Below the pieces are notes generated by a model. The model saw only the letters and a list, made by a program, of their open reading frames with translations. It did not search any database and had not been told where the DNA came from. From Neptuniibacter pectenicola (GTDB taxonomy: Bacteria; Pseudomonadota; Gammaproteobacteria; Pseudomonadales; Balneatricaceae), in NCBI RefSeq assembly GCF_001597735.1, contig NZ_LUTS01000004.1, positions 248,001-312,000 on the forward strand: DNA of 64,000 nt. Reading direction: 5' to 3'. Below, piece after piece: positions 1 to 7,826 of this stretch (positions are counted from its first letter, which is position 1; each line of letters starts with the position of its first letter). The position numbers were made by a program, and so were the translations under genes.

Positions 1-359
1 TTCGCATGGTGGGGAGGGTATTCGATGGGGGATATATCAACCACAATGAGCTGATCAATGCGTTCGGGATGATTTAGGGCAAGTTGCATGGATGTTTTTC
101 CGCCCATTGAGTGGCCAATAATATTCACTTTGTTAAATCCAAGGTGATCGATTAACTCTACAATGTCATCCGCCATCAAGGCATAACTCATATCGTCTGA
201 GTGTGGGGAGTGTCCGTGATTTCTTAAGTCTACAGCGATAACCTGAAAGTGCTGGGAGAGGACTTTAATTTGGCCGCCCCAGTTATCCATTGTGCCCAAC
301 AGGCCGTGAAGGATAATTAAAGGCGCACCTTCACCCTGTTGTTTGTAGTTTAAAAGCAT
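1..359 (-). CDS. ybfF: YbfF-like alpha/beta-hydrolase esterase, N-terminal part
   Basis: Translating the minus strand from the ATG at 359-357 gives about 119 residues that run off the left edge of the window, so the C-terminal half is missing. It starts MLLNYKQQGEG and contains an HGLLG oxyanion motif, a DxRNHG segment and the nucleophile elbow GHSMGG, all typical of the YbfF branch of small acyl-CoA/ester hydrolases. The catalytic His lies outside the window. It is the last gene of a minus-strand run, separated from fklB by a terminator. Substrate cannot be told from sequence. Confidence 0.85.
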   Translation of the reverse strand, partial: MLLNYKQQGEGAPLIILHGLLGTMDNWGGQIKVLSQHFQVIAVDLRNHGHSPHSDDMSYALMADDIVELIDHLGFNKVNIIGHSMGGKTSMQLALNHPERIDQLIVVDISPIEYPPHHA

Positions 360-380
360 GACCGGTTCCCACTCATTAAA

Positions 381-402
381 AAAGGCGGCCTAAACCGCCT
401 TT
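381..402 (-). terminator. Intrinsic terminator after fklB
   Basis: Arms AAAGGCGG (381-388) and CCGCCTTT (395-402) pair perfectly around a 6-nt loop. Read on the minus strand the hairpin is followed by a T run (386-375), so it should end fklB transcription before the ybfF-like gene. Confidence 0.85.
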
Positions 403-417
403 CTATGATAAACGAAA

Positions 418-1044
418 TTATAGAATTTCTAAAAGCTCAACATCGAAGACAAGCGCAGAGTAAGGCGGAATACCACCTGGAGAGCCCTGTTCGCCGTAAG
501 CAAGGTTGTAAGGGATGTATAATTTCCACTTAGCGCCTTTGTTCATTAACTGAAGTGCTTCAGTCCAGCCAGCGATAACGCCACCGACTGGGAATTCAGC
601 AGGTTGACCGCGGTCATAAGAGCTGTCGAACACTTTTCCATCGATGAATGTACCGTGGTAGTGGGTACGTACTTTGGATTCGCGCGTTGGTTTTTCGCTA
701 CCCTCTTCACCGGCTTCAAGGATTTCGTATTGAAGGCCTGACTCAAGCACAACTACGCCATCACGTTTTGCGTTATCGGTTAGGAATGCTTCACCTACAG
801 CGGATGCTTTTTTGGCTTCTTCTTCCTGTTGAGCACGCATACGCTCATTAAGCACATTAAATGCTTCTTGGATTTCGCTGACTTCAACCTGCATACCATC
901 GCCATTAACGGCATCAGCAATACCGGCTGAAATGGCTTTAATGTCCATGCCTTCAAAGGGTTGCTGTGCTAATTGATCGCCCATCTGGCGACCGATGCCG
1001 TAACTTGCTTTTTGTTCTAGTGTTTCTAGTTGTACATCAGACAT
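418..1044 (-). CDS. fklB: FKBP-type peptidyl-prolyl cis-trans isomerase
   Basis: 208 aa, the usual length of FklB/FKBP22. The N-terminal half (to about residue 95) is the helical dimerisation domain beginning with an ASYGIGRQMGDQL segment. The C-terminal half is the FKBP isomerase fold, with VRTHYHGTFIDGKVFDSS, the GVIAGW turn and the terminal ALVFDVELLEIL strand. No signal peptide is visible, so a cytoplasmic folding catalyst is expected. It has its own terminator and no close operon partner. Confidence 0.95.
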   Translation of the reverse strand: MSDVQLETLEQKASYGIGRQMGDQLAQQPFEGMDIKAISAGIADAVNGDGMQVEVSEIQEAFNVLNERMRAQQEEEAKKASAVGEAFLTDNAKRDGVVVLESGLQYEILEAGEEGSEKPTRESKVRTHYHGTFIDGKVFDSSYDRGQPAEFPVGGVIAGWTEALQLMNKGAKWKLYIPYNLAYGEQGSPGGIPPYSALVFDVELLEIL

Positions 1045-1074
1045 GAATTAAGTCCTACTAGGTTTCTAAAAAAA

Positions 1075-1092
1075 ACGAGCCTTCAGGCTCGT
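1075..1092 (-). terminator. Intrinsic terminator after the M23 peptidase gene
   Basis: ACGAGCC (1075-1081) pairs with GGCTCGT (1086-1092) over a TTCA loop. On the minus strand it runs into a T8 tract. Confidence 0.85.
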
Positions 1093-1114
1093 CCTAAAAA
1101 TGTTTGTATTAAAA

Positions 1115-1954
1115 TTATGGTGCTAAAAACAATGTGGGGTCGACCCGGGTATTATTCAAGCTTACGCTCCAATGAAGATGGGGTCCGGTTACTCGACCGG
1201 TTTTTCCAATCTCGCCCAACTTGTCGCCGGTAGTGACATTATCTCCAATTTTCACATCGATTTTGCTCATATGACAGTACATGGTGGTGAGACCAAAACC
1301 ATGGTCAAGAATAACAGTATTGCCATTAAAGAAATAATTACCTGTATCAACCACTGTACCTTGGCTTGGCGCAACAATTGGGTCGCCGTGCGGGGCTGCA
1401 ATATCTAAACCGCTATGTGGGTTTCGTGGCTGCTTGTTAAAGAAGCGCTTTAAGCCAAATGGACTACTGTAAGGGCCTTGGGCGGGGAGCGCAAACTGTG
1501 TTGTCGCTGCTGTAGGCTCACTCCAATGCTTGAATGCCGCAACCATTTTGGCTTTTTCTGTACGCCAGCGTTTTATATCTTCTGGGTCTGGATCTACGTG
1601 GCGTTTGTTTTTGACGGTTAAATACTGGGCTTTGTACTCTTTATCCTCTATTTCAAAATAGAAGGAGGTTGCGTTCGCCCGTAGGTGCTGCTTTTGGTTG
1701 GGTTTTGCGCTTAATGGAATGCCAGCAATAGCGAGCCATGCACTCTTGCTTGCGTGCGTGCTGCCCTGGCTGGGTATTACCATTACTCTGTTGCCTTTAT
1801 ACCAAGCAGAGGGGGGCGTGCTACTCTCAATCCCCGTAAGTGGAATAATTGCGATGCCGCCGGGGACACGGCTCTCTTGTGGTAGCGGCTGGGCATAGGT
1901 TGTGAGGCTGATAAATAACAGCCCAATGAATATCATTAATTTTTGCATAGTCAT
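1115..1954 (-). CDS. Secreted M23 (LytM-type) metallopeptidase
   Basis: 279 aa with an N-terminal signal peptide (MTMQKLMIFIGLLFISLTTYA) and a C-terminal peptidase M23 domain, probably a cell-wall endopeptidase or EnvC/NlpD-like amidase activator in the periplasm. The zinc ligands are intact: HSGLDIA gives the first His and Asp, and HLHW the last His pair. The start ATG shares one base with the xseA stop (TAATG), so it is translationally coupled to xseA; a second ATG two codons further in is an alternative. No coiled coil precedes the domain, unlike EnvC. Its position after xseA suggests co-transcription rather than shared function. Confidence 0.9.
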   Translation of the reverse strand: MTMQKLMIFIGLLFISLTTYAQPLPQESRVPGGIAIIPLTGIESSTPPSAWYKGNRVMVIPSQGSTHASKSAWLAIAGIPLSAKPNQKQHLRANATSFYFEIEDKEYKAQYLTVKNKRHVDPDPEDIKRWRTEKAKMVAAFKHWSEPTAATTQFALPAQGPYSSPFGLKRFFNKQPRNPHSGLDIAAPHGDPIVAPSQGTVVDTGNYFFNGNTVILDHGFGLTTMYCHMSKIDVKIGDNVTTGDKLGEIGKTGRVTGPHLHWSVSLNNTRVDPTLFLAP

Positions 1955-3312
1955 TATTCCGTAATTACTTCATCTACGCGGCAGCGTAAATGTCCTTTAT
2001 ATAGCTGGCTTTCAATCATATCGCCTTTTTGAACGCTGGACGCGTCCTGAATAACCGCGCCTTTCTCATCTTTAACAATAGCGTAACCGCGCTCCAAGGT
2101 AGCCAGTGGGCTTACCGTACTTAGTTGGGAGGAGAGGGCGCCAAGTTTAAGCCCTTTTTGTTGCAAAAAGGTGTGCATTGATTGGGTTAAGCGTCGCTGT
2201 AATGAGTGAATCTGCTCCTCCTTTAAGGGGAGCTGTTTATCAGGTGATTGTGCTTTTATTCTGGAGGATAGCTGTTGCTGTTGATGCTTACTATCAGTGA
2301 TTTTAGTTTTAATGGCACTGAAGAGTTTGCCCTCTAGGTGGTCTAAACGTTGAGCTTGTTCGTTTAGTTTTTGTCCTGGGTGGCGCAAACGTGTTTTAGC
2401 GTGCTGGATGCTGAGTGCAGCCGTTTTTAACCTTTGCTCAATATGACGGACTAATCGCTGTTCAAGTAAGGTCAGTCTTTGTTTTAGCTGTTGTTGATCT
2501 GGACTGAGCATCTCTGCCGCAGCAGAGGGGGTCGGCGCTCGTGTATCTGCAATAAAATCGGTAATAACGACATCGACTTCATGGCCGACCGCGCTGATGA
2601 TGGGGATCTCACAATCAAACACGGTTCTTGCGACCGCTTCGGTATTAAATGCCCACAGATCCTCTAAAGAACCGCCGCCTCGACCAATGATTAAAACATC
2701 ACAGGTTTGATGAGCTTCCGCCAAAATGATGGCTTTACAGATCTGTGCAGGTGCTTCATCGCCCTGAACGGCTGTTGGGTAAATTGTGACCGGAAGGCCG
2801 GGAAAGCGTCGTTTTAAAACCGTTAAAATGTCGTGTACGGCCGCCCCTGTTTTTGAGGTGATAATGCCTATATGTGATGGGTGTGCAGGAATGGGCTTTT
2901 TATGTGTGCTATCAAATAGGCCTTCCGCTTGCAGCTTTCGTTTTAAGGCTTCAAATGCTGCTTGTAGGGAGCCACTACCGCTGGACTCCATAAAATCACA
3001 AATAAGTTGGTAGTCACCTCTGCCTTCATAAAGACTGACTTTTGCCCTGACAACAACCTTATCCCCTTGCTTAGGTTGCGGATTAATTACTTGGTTGCGA
3101 TTTTTAAACATCGCGCAGCGAACCTGAGCGTTGTCATCTTTTAGGGTGAAGTACCAATGCCCAGAACTCGGGCGGACGAAATTCGAGATCTCTCCCTCAA
3201 CTTGAATCGTTAGGAATGAGCGTTCGAGTAATGTGCGTGCCTGCCTATTGAGTTCTGAAACACTCATGGCATGTATACGACGCGTGTTTGTTTCGTTTGT
3301 TTCAGTCAACAT
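1954..3312 (-). CDS. xseA: Exodeoxyribonuclease VII large subunit
   Basis: 452 aa, full length for XseA. It has the N-terminal OB-fold (about residues 12-110, with WYFTLKDDNAQVRCAMF) and then the catalytic core with the conserved GRGGGSLEDLWAFN and SAVGHEVDVVITDFIADTRAPTPSAAAE regions. A long helical, Gln/Leu-rich coiled-coil section (about 265-400) follows. With XseB, not in this window, it degrades single-stranded DNA. It is divergent from guaB and overlaps the M23 gene by one base. Confidence 0.97.
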   Translation of the reverse strand: MLTETNETNTRRIHAMSVSELNRQARTLLERSFLTIQVEGEISNFVRPSSGHWYFTLKDDNAQVRCAMFKNRNQVINPQPKQGDKVVVRAKVSLYEGRGDYQLICDFMESSGSGSLQAAFEALKRKLQAEGLFDSTHKKPIPAHPSHIGIITSKTGAAVHDILTVLKRRFPGLPVTIYPTAVQGDEAPAQICKAIILAEAHQTCDVLIIGRGGGSLEDLWAFNTEAVARTVFDCEIPIISAVGHEVDVVITDFIADTRAPTPSAAAEMLSPDQQQLKQRLTLLEQRLVRHIEQRLKTAALSIQHAKTRLRHPGQKLNEQAQRLDHLEGKLFSAIKTKITDSKHQQQQLSSRIKAQSPDKQLPLKEEQIHSLQRRLTQSMHTFLQQKGLKLGALSSQLSTVSPLATLERGYAIVKDEKGAVIQDASSVQKGDMIESQLYKGHLRCRVDEVITE

Positions 3313-3463
3313 GGGCTTATAGTAAACGAAGTTGAAGCCCTGATGCAGTAGCTAATAGTAAGTTGTGTTGAATTGTGTGAGTTTTTAATGCGGCGAAAAG
3401 AATATTTCCGTCTATAGTTGTGCTAATTAAGCCTGTTTTTAGCGATTGAGTGTAACTTTTCGA

Positions 3464-3492
3464 TTGAGACAAAAGGCTAATTTCTGTATAAT
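3464..3492 (+). promoter_or_regulatory. Sigma-70 promoter of guaB
   Basis: -35 TTGAGA (3464-3469), a 17-bp spacer and a consensus -10 TATAAT (3487-3492), about 40 nt upstream of the guaB start. Confidence 0.85.
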
Positions 3493-3531
3493 TTCGCGTT
3501 TAAATTTATTCACTACACAGGCTGGCAAATA

Positions 3532-5001
3532 ATGTTGCGAATCGCTGAGGAAGCTCTCACTTTTGACGATGTCTTGCTGGTTCCGGGCTACTCTGAAGTA
3601 CTGCCTAAAGACGTTTCACTGAAAACACGCCTCACTAAGGAAATTGAACTTAATATTCCTTTAGTCTCTGCGGCAATGGACACAGTGACCGAATCGGGTC
3701 TTGCTATCGCTATGGCGCAGGAAGGTGGTATCGGAATCATCCATAAGAACCTGACGATTGAGCAACAGGCTGCAGAAGTGCTGCGTGTTAAAAAATACGA
3801 GGCAGGGGTTGTAAGCGATCCGGTCACGTGTCGTTCTGATATGACAGTGGGCGATCTACGTCAGTTATCTGCATCTGTAGGCTTCTCGGGTTTTCCTGTT
3901 GTTGATGACGGTAATCTCGTTGGTATCGTAACCGACCGCGATTTTCGTTTTGAGCACAAACTTGATGCTTTAGTTGCGACGATTATGACGCCTAAAGAGC
4001 GTTTAGTTACCGTTGAAGAGGGTGTTGACCCTGACGACGTAAGAAATCTGCTGCGCAAACACCGTATCGAAAAAATATTGGTAGTCGATAAGAACTTTAA
4101 ACTTTGCGGCATGATGACCGTGAAGGATATGAATAAAGCTGAATCGCACCCTAGTGGAGCAAAAGACGCTAAAGGCCGCTTAATTGTTGGTGCTGCGGTG
4201 GGTACTGGTCCAGAAACACCTGATCGCGTTGCTGCGTTAGTTGCTGCGGGTGTGGATGTGATTATTGTCGATACTGCACATGGTCACTCTAAAGGTGTAA
4301 TTGACCGTGTTGCTTGGGTGAAAAAGACGTTCCCTCAGGTTCAGGTTATTGGCGGTAATATCGCCACTGCAGAAGCGGCTATTGCGCTGGCTGATGCGGG
4401 TGCTGATGGCGTCAAAGTAGGTATCGGTCCAGGTTCAATCTGTACGACGCGTATTGTGGCAGGTGTGGGTGTTCCGCAAATTAGTGCGGTTGCCAATGTT
4501 GCTGAAGCGATGGCTGAACGTGGTGTACCTGTTATTGCTGATGGCGGCGTACGTTTCTCTGGCGACCTTGCTAAAGCCATTGTTGCCGGTGCATCCGCTA
4601 TCATGGTTGGCTCTATGTTGGCCGGTACTGATGAAGCGCCGGGTGAAGTTGAGTTGTTCCAAGGCCGTGCATTTAAATCATACCGTGGTATGGGTTCTTT
4701 AGGTGCAATGGGACAGTCTACTGGCTCTTCCGATCGTTATTTCCAAGATGCGTCTAAAGGTGTTGAAAAGTTGGTGCCTGAAGGCATTGAAGGGCGCGTG
4801 CCTTGTAAAGGACCTATGGGTGGCGTTGTACATCAGTTAGTTGGTGGTTTACGTGCCTCTATGGGCTATACAGGTAGTGCTAATATTGAAACGATGCGAA
4901 CAGTACCTCAGTTTGTACGTATTACAAACGCAGGCATGAACGAAAGCCATGTTCATGATGTGAGCATTACTAAAGAAGCACCTAACTACCGCATTAGCTA
5001 A
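3532..5001 (+). CDS. guaB: Inosine-5'-monophosphate dehydrogenase
   Basis: 489 aa, co-linear with E. coli GuaB from the first residues ([16 protein letters not shown]). It catalyses NAD-dependent oxidation of IMP to XMP, the first committed step to GMP. The TIM barrel is interrupted by a tandem CBS pair (about residues 92-205). The catalytic loop GSICTTR places the nucleophile at Cys304, and the mobile flap and the C-terminal [17 protein letters not shown] are present. It is followed by guaA, with an intrinsic terminator in between. Confidence 0.98.
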   Translation: MLRIAEEALTFDDVLLVPGYSEVLPKDVSLKTRLTKEIELNIPLVSAAMDTVTESGLAIAMAQEGGIGIIHKNLTIEQQAAEVLRVKKYEAGVVSDPVTCRSDMTVGDLRQLSASVGFSGFPVVDDGNLVGIVTDRDFRFEHKLDALVATIMTPKERLVTVEEGVDPDDVRNLLRKHRIEKILVVDKNFKLCGMMTVKDMNKAESHPSGAKDAKGRLIVGAAVGTGPETPDRVAALVAAGVDVIIVDTAHGHSKGVIDRVAWVKKTFPQVQVIGGNIATAEAAIALADAGADGVKVGIGPGSICTTRIVAGVGVPQISAVANVAEAMAERGVPVIADGGVRFSGDLAKAIVAGASAIMVGSMLAGTDEAPGEVELFQGRAFKSYRGMGSLGAMGQSTGSSDRYFQDASKGVEKLVPEGIEGRVPCKGPMGGVVHQLVGGLRASMGYTGSANIETMRTVPQFVRITNAGMNESHVHDVSITKEAPNYRIS

Positions 5002-5014
5002 TTTTATAAACGCT

Positions 5015-5051
5015 AAAAAATGGGCGGAGTTCATAACTTTGCCCATTTTTT
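5015..5051 (+). terminator. Intrinsic terminator/attenuator between guaB and guaA
   Basis: AAAAAATGGGC (5015-5025) pairs with GCCCATTTTTT (5041-5051), and the T run continues. It probably lowers guaA read-through from the guaB promoter. Confidence 0.75.
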
Positions 5052-5095
5052 TTTTGCAGACACATAAACTCTGTAAAGCATTGAGATCATACGTT

Positions 5096-6676
5096 ATGAC
5101 CAAAGATATTCACGCTCAACGGATTTTAATTCTAGATTTTGGATCGCAATATACTCAGCTTATCGCGCGTCGTGTTCGTGAGATTGGTGTGTATTGTGAA
5201 ATTCGTGCATGGGACATGTCTGAAGACGAGATTCGCGAGTTTGCACCTAAAGGTGTGATCTTAGCGGGTGGGCCTGAATCAGTGACTGAAGGTGATTCAC
5301 CCCGTGCGCCTGCGATCATTTTTGATCTAGGTGTGCCGGTCTTAGGTATCTGCTACGGCATGCAGACGATGGCTGAGCAATTAGGCGGCACGGTTTCAGC
5401 CTCCGATAAGCGTGAATTTGGTTATGCGCAGGTGCGTTTAGAAGATAGCCCTAGCCACTTGCTAGAAGGGATTGAAGACCATGTAGCTAACAACGGCTCT
5501 TTGTTGTTAGATGTGTGGATGAGTCATGGCGATAAGGTGACACAGCTACCTGAAGGTTTCTCTATTATCGCAGCGACCGAATCAGCCCCTATTGCTGCTA
5601 TGTGTAACCCAACTAAGAACTTCTACGGTGTTCAGTTTCACCCAGAAGTAACACATACAAAACAAGGCGGTCGTATTCTTGAACGTTTTGTTGTGGATAT
5701 TTGTGGTACTGAGGCACTTTGGACATCTGCGAATATTATTGCCGATCAGATTGAAAAAGTGCGTGCGCAAGTGGGCGATAGCAAAGTTTTGTTGGGCTTA
5801 TCGGGCGGCGTGGATTCCTCGGTTGTGGCTGCGTTGTTGCATAAAGCGATTGGCGATCAGTTAACCTGTGTCTTTGTCGATAATGGCCTATTGCGTAAGC
5901 AGGAAGGCGATCAGGTTATGGATATGTTCGCTAAGAACATGGGCGTTAAGGTGATCCGTGTTGATGCGGAAGACCTATTCCTAGGACGCTTAAAGGGCGA
6001 GAATGATCCAGAAGCCAAGCGAAAAATTATCGGTAATACTTTTATCGAAGTGTTTGATAAGGAAGCCACTAAACTTACTGAAGTTAACTTCCTTGCGCAG
6101 GGTACGATCTACCCCGACGTAATCGAATCGGCTGCAGCAAAAACCGGCAAAGCGCACGTGATTAAATCCCATCATAACGTTGGCGGCTTGCCAGACGATA
6201 TGAAGATGGACCTAGTTGAACCGCTACGCGAGCTGTTTAAAGATGAAGTCCGTAAGCTGGGTCTAGAGTTGGGCTTGCCTTACGATATGGTCTACCGTCA
6301 TCCTTTCCCAGGACCGGGTTTAGGTGTGCGTATTCTGGGTGAAGTGAAGAAAGAGTATGCAGATATTCTGCGTGAAGCGGATGCGATCTTCCTTGAAGAG
6401 CTGCATAAAGCGGATTGGTACCATAAAACAAGTCAGTCTTTTGCCGTATTCCTACCGGTTAAATCGGTAGGTGTTGTCGGTGATGGCCGTCGTTATGAGT
6501 ATGTTATTGCGCTTAGAGCGGTAGAAACGATTGATTTCATGACGGCACGTTGGGCGCATCTGCCTTATGAGCTGTTGGAAACGGTTTCTAGTCGTATTAT
6601 TAATGAGATCGCGCACGTATCACGCGTAACTTATGATGTAAGCTCTAAGCCACCGGCTACGATTGAATGGGAGTAG
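5096..6676 (+). CDS. guaA: GMP synthase (glutamine-hydrolysing)
   Basis: 526 aa, converting XMP to GMP. The start is set at 5096 ([19 protein letters not shown]) because the family begins there; the open frame extends 19 codons upstream into the terminator. Glutaminase triad: Cys86 in GICYGMQ, His182 and Glu184 in FHPEV. The ATP-pyrophosphatase P-loop SGGVDSS starts at residue 236, and the dimerisation domain ends in PPATIEWE. The extreme 3' end (6662-6676) resembles a sequence at 11675-11689, consistent with guaA as an integration site of the following island. Confidence 0.98.
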   Translation: MTKDIHAQRILILDFGSQYTQLIARRVREIGVYCEIRAWDMSEDEIREFAPKGVILAGGPESVTEGDSPRAPAIIFDLGVPVLGICYGMQTMAEQLGGTVSASDKREFGYAQVRLEDSPSHLLEGIEDHVANNGSLLLDVWMSHGDKVTQLPEGFSIIAATESAPIAAMCNPTKNFYGVQFHPEVTHTKQGGRILERFVVDICGTEALWTSANIIADQIEKVRAQVGDSKVLLGLSGGVDSSVVAALLHKAIGDQLTCVFVDNGLLRKQEGDQVMDMFAKNMGVKVIRVDAEDLFLGRLKGENDPEAKRKIIGNTFIEVFDKEATKLTEVNFLAQGTIYPDVIESAAAKTGKAHVIKSHHNVGGLPDDMKMDLVEPLRELFKDEVRKLGLELGLPYDMVYRHPFPGPGLGVRILGEVKKEYADILREADAIFLEELHKADWYHKTSQSFAVFLPVKSVGVVGDGRRYEYVIALRAVETIDFMTARWAHLPYELLETVSSRIINEIAHVSRVTYDVSSKPPATIEWE

Positions 6677-6714
6677 GGTTGGCAATAAATAGCTGATCAG
6701 ACCTTTTCGAAGTG

Positions 6715-6747
6715 AAAAATGCCAGTCAGTTTCTGATTGGCATTTTT
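6715..6747 (+). terminator. Intrinsic terminator downstream of guaA
   Basis: A 15-bp stem, AAAAATGCCAGTCAG (6715-6729) against CTGATTGGCATTTTT (6733-6747) with one wobble pair, followed by more T. If the island inserted at the guaA end, this may be supplied by the island. Confidence 0.85.
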
Positions 6748-6795
6748 TTTGGTTTTTATTGTGATACGTGCCTTCCATTTTTTAAACAGTGGTAG

Positions 6796-6948
6796 TACAA
6801 CACCGACCGCGGCCTGAATATGAAAGCCATTGCTGACAAAATGGAGGTATTCCAAAACAGGTTGGCCGGGCGTGCTTACAAGGACATGAAGAGATCGGTC
6901 GATCAAATCGACAAAATGAGACGCTGGCCGTTTGGTCGACGCAAGTAG
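6796..6948 (+). pseudogene. C-terminal relic of an unidentified mobilisation-region gene
   Basis: An open frame of 50 codons closed by TAG at 6946-6948, preceded in frame by a stop at 6793-6795 and without a convincing start; the first ATG is at 6820. The peptide (ending RRWPFGRRK) is basic and helical and looks like the tail of a larger plasmid-type protein cut by the left island boundary. I do not recognise the family. Its GC-rich composition matches the neighbouring traJ part, not guaA. Confidence 0.4.
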
Positions 6949-6960
6949 TTAGAAAGCACA

Positions 6961-6986
6961 CGGGCCGGTGATGGTGCACCGGCCCG
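6961..6986. repeat. Perfect 10-bp GC-rich inverted repeat
   Basis: CGGGCCGGTG (6961-6970) and CACCGGCCCG (6977-6986) pair completely over a 6-nt loop. There is no T tract, so it may be a terminator remnant of the upstream gene or part of a transfer-origin region upstream of traJ. No IncP nick sequence was recognised nearby. Confidence 0.6.
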
Positions 6987-7020
6987 CATTTCCACATACC
7001 ACCTGACAGAGAGGTGACAC

Positions 7021-7248
7021 ATGACAACCACACATAATATCGAAGTTCAGCAAGCAATTCATCAGGCAGCGACCAAGCTGGCCGCCCTGGAGTTCATCGA
7101 CTAGGAAACCGCCCGGCAGATTTCGCCCGTTGCGGAAGCCGTCGCCAATATGTTCACGATCCTGTACTACCAGGCTGAAACTGGTCGAGCGACGCCGGAG
7201 GACTTCCAGGAGGCGTTGGACACTATTCGCCAGGTGACAAGGAGGTAA
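7021..7248 (+). pseudogene. Small ORF upstream of traJ, interrupted by an amber codon
   Basis: A 75-codon frame from ATG 7021 (MTTTHNIEVQQAIHQ) to TAA 7246-7248, with a TAG at codon 28 (7102-7104). The residues on both sides of the TAG continue in the same frame with matching composition. The terminal codons contain the Shine-Dalgarno sequence of traJ (AAGGAGGT), as expected for a coupled two-gene unit. Product unknown. It is either a point-mutated pseudogene or, less likely, read through. Confidence 0.55.
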
Positions 7249-7256
7249 GGCAAAAG

Positions 7257-7628
7257 ATGATGAGCGAAAAGGCAAAACGAATAACGAGGAAGAGCAGTAC
7301 ACCTATCAAGGTGTACAGCTTACCCGAGGAAAAGGAACATATCGAGGTGCAAACAAAGCGAGCAGGCATGAGCGTTACGCGTTATCTGCGTGAGGTTGGC
7401 CAGAGCTACAAGATCAAGGGTGTGGTCGATTGTGAGAAGGTCCGGGAGTTGGCTCTAATCAACGGCGATCTTGGCCGTTTGGGTGGCCTATTGAAGCTAT
7501 GGCTGACCGATGACGTGCGAACTGCCCAGTTCGGCCAGTCAACAATCCTTGCTGTCCTCCGCAAGATTGAGGCCACACAGGAGGAAATGGGAAAAGTTAT
7601 GACCAAGGTGGTCATGCCGAAGATATGA
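7257..7628 (+). CDS. traJ: IncP-type TraJ, oriT-recognition/relaxosome protein
   Basis: 123 aa, the length of RK2/RP4 TraJ. The segments PIKVYSLPEEKEHIE, INGDLGRLGGLLKLWLTDD and a C-terminal GKVMTKVVMP match that family closely. It is a ribbon-helix-helix DNA-binding protein that binds oriT and recruits the TraI relaxase. ATG 7257 follows AAGGAGGT by about 10 nt; ATG 7260 is equally possible. In RK2, traH/traI lie downstream, but here an intrinsic terminator and the RT genes follow, so traJ is an orphan. It may let the island be mobilised in trans by an IncP-like plasmid. Confidence 0.85.
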   Translation: MMSEKAKRITRKSSTPIKVYSLPEEKEHIEVQTKRAGMSVTRYLREVGQSYKIKGVVDCEKVRELALINGDLGRLGGLLKLWLTDDVRTAQFGQSTILAVLRKIEATQEEMGKVMTKVVMPKI

Positions 7629-7652
7629 ACCACAACAGGTTGATTCAGAGCA

Positions 7653-7670
7653 GGCGGCCAACTGGTCGCC
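7653..7670 (+). terminator. Intrinsic terminator after traJ
   Basis: GGCGGCCA (7653-7660) pairs with TGGTCGCC (7663-7670), with the innermost pairs probably open, followed by TTTATT. It separates the traJ unit from the RT operon. Confidence 0.65.
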
Positions 7671-7685
7671 TTTATTAACGTTAAA

Positions 7686-7755
7686 CCAACGAAGAATCTA
7701 TCGTTGGATTTGTGTCAGTATATCGATTACTGTAGCGAGAATGGTAAAGTAGTAT
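7686..7755 (+). promoter_or_regulatory. Candidate promoter and inverted repeat upstream of the RT operon
   Basis: A perfect inverted repeat CCAACGA (7686-7692)/TCGTTGG (7701-7707) lies upstream of a weak promoter candidate: TTACTG (7727-7732), 17-bp spacer, TAGTAT (7750-7755). It sits in AT-rich DNA 70-140 nt before the first RT start, which has an AAGGTG ribosome-binding site. The repeat could be an operator; this is inference. Confidence 0.35.
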
Positions 7756-7826
7756 ATAAGTATAAATCTTTATATTTTAGTTCCATATTTATTTAGTGGG
7801 CTAGGGATGGAGTAAGGTGATCGATT

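Noticed and set aside
5001-5095. guaA start upstream at 5039
   Set aside because: The extra 19 codons run through the guaB terminator stem and T tract, and GMP synthases begin at the 5096 Met.
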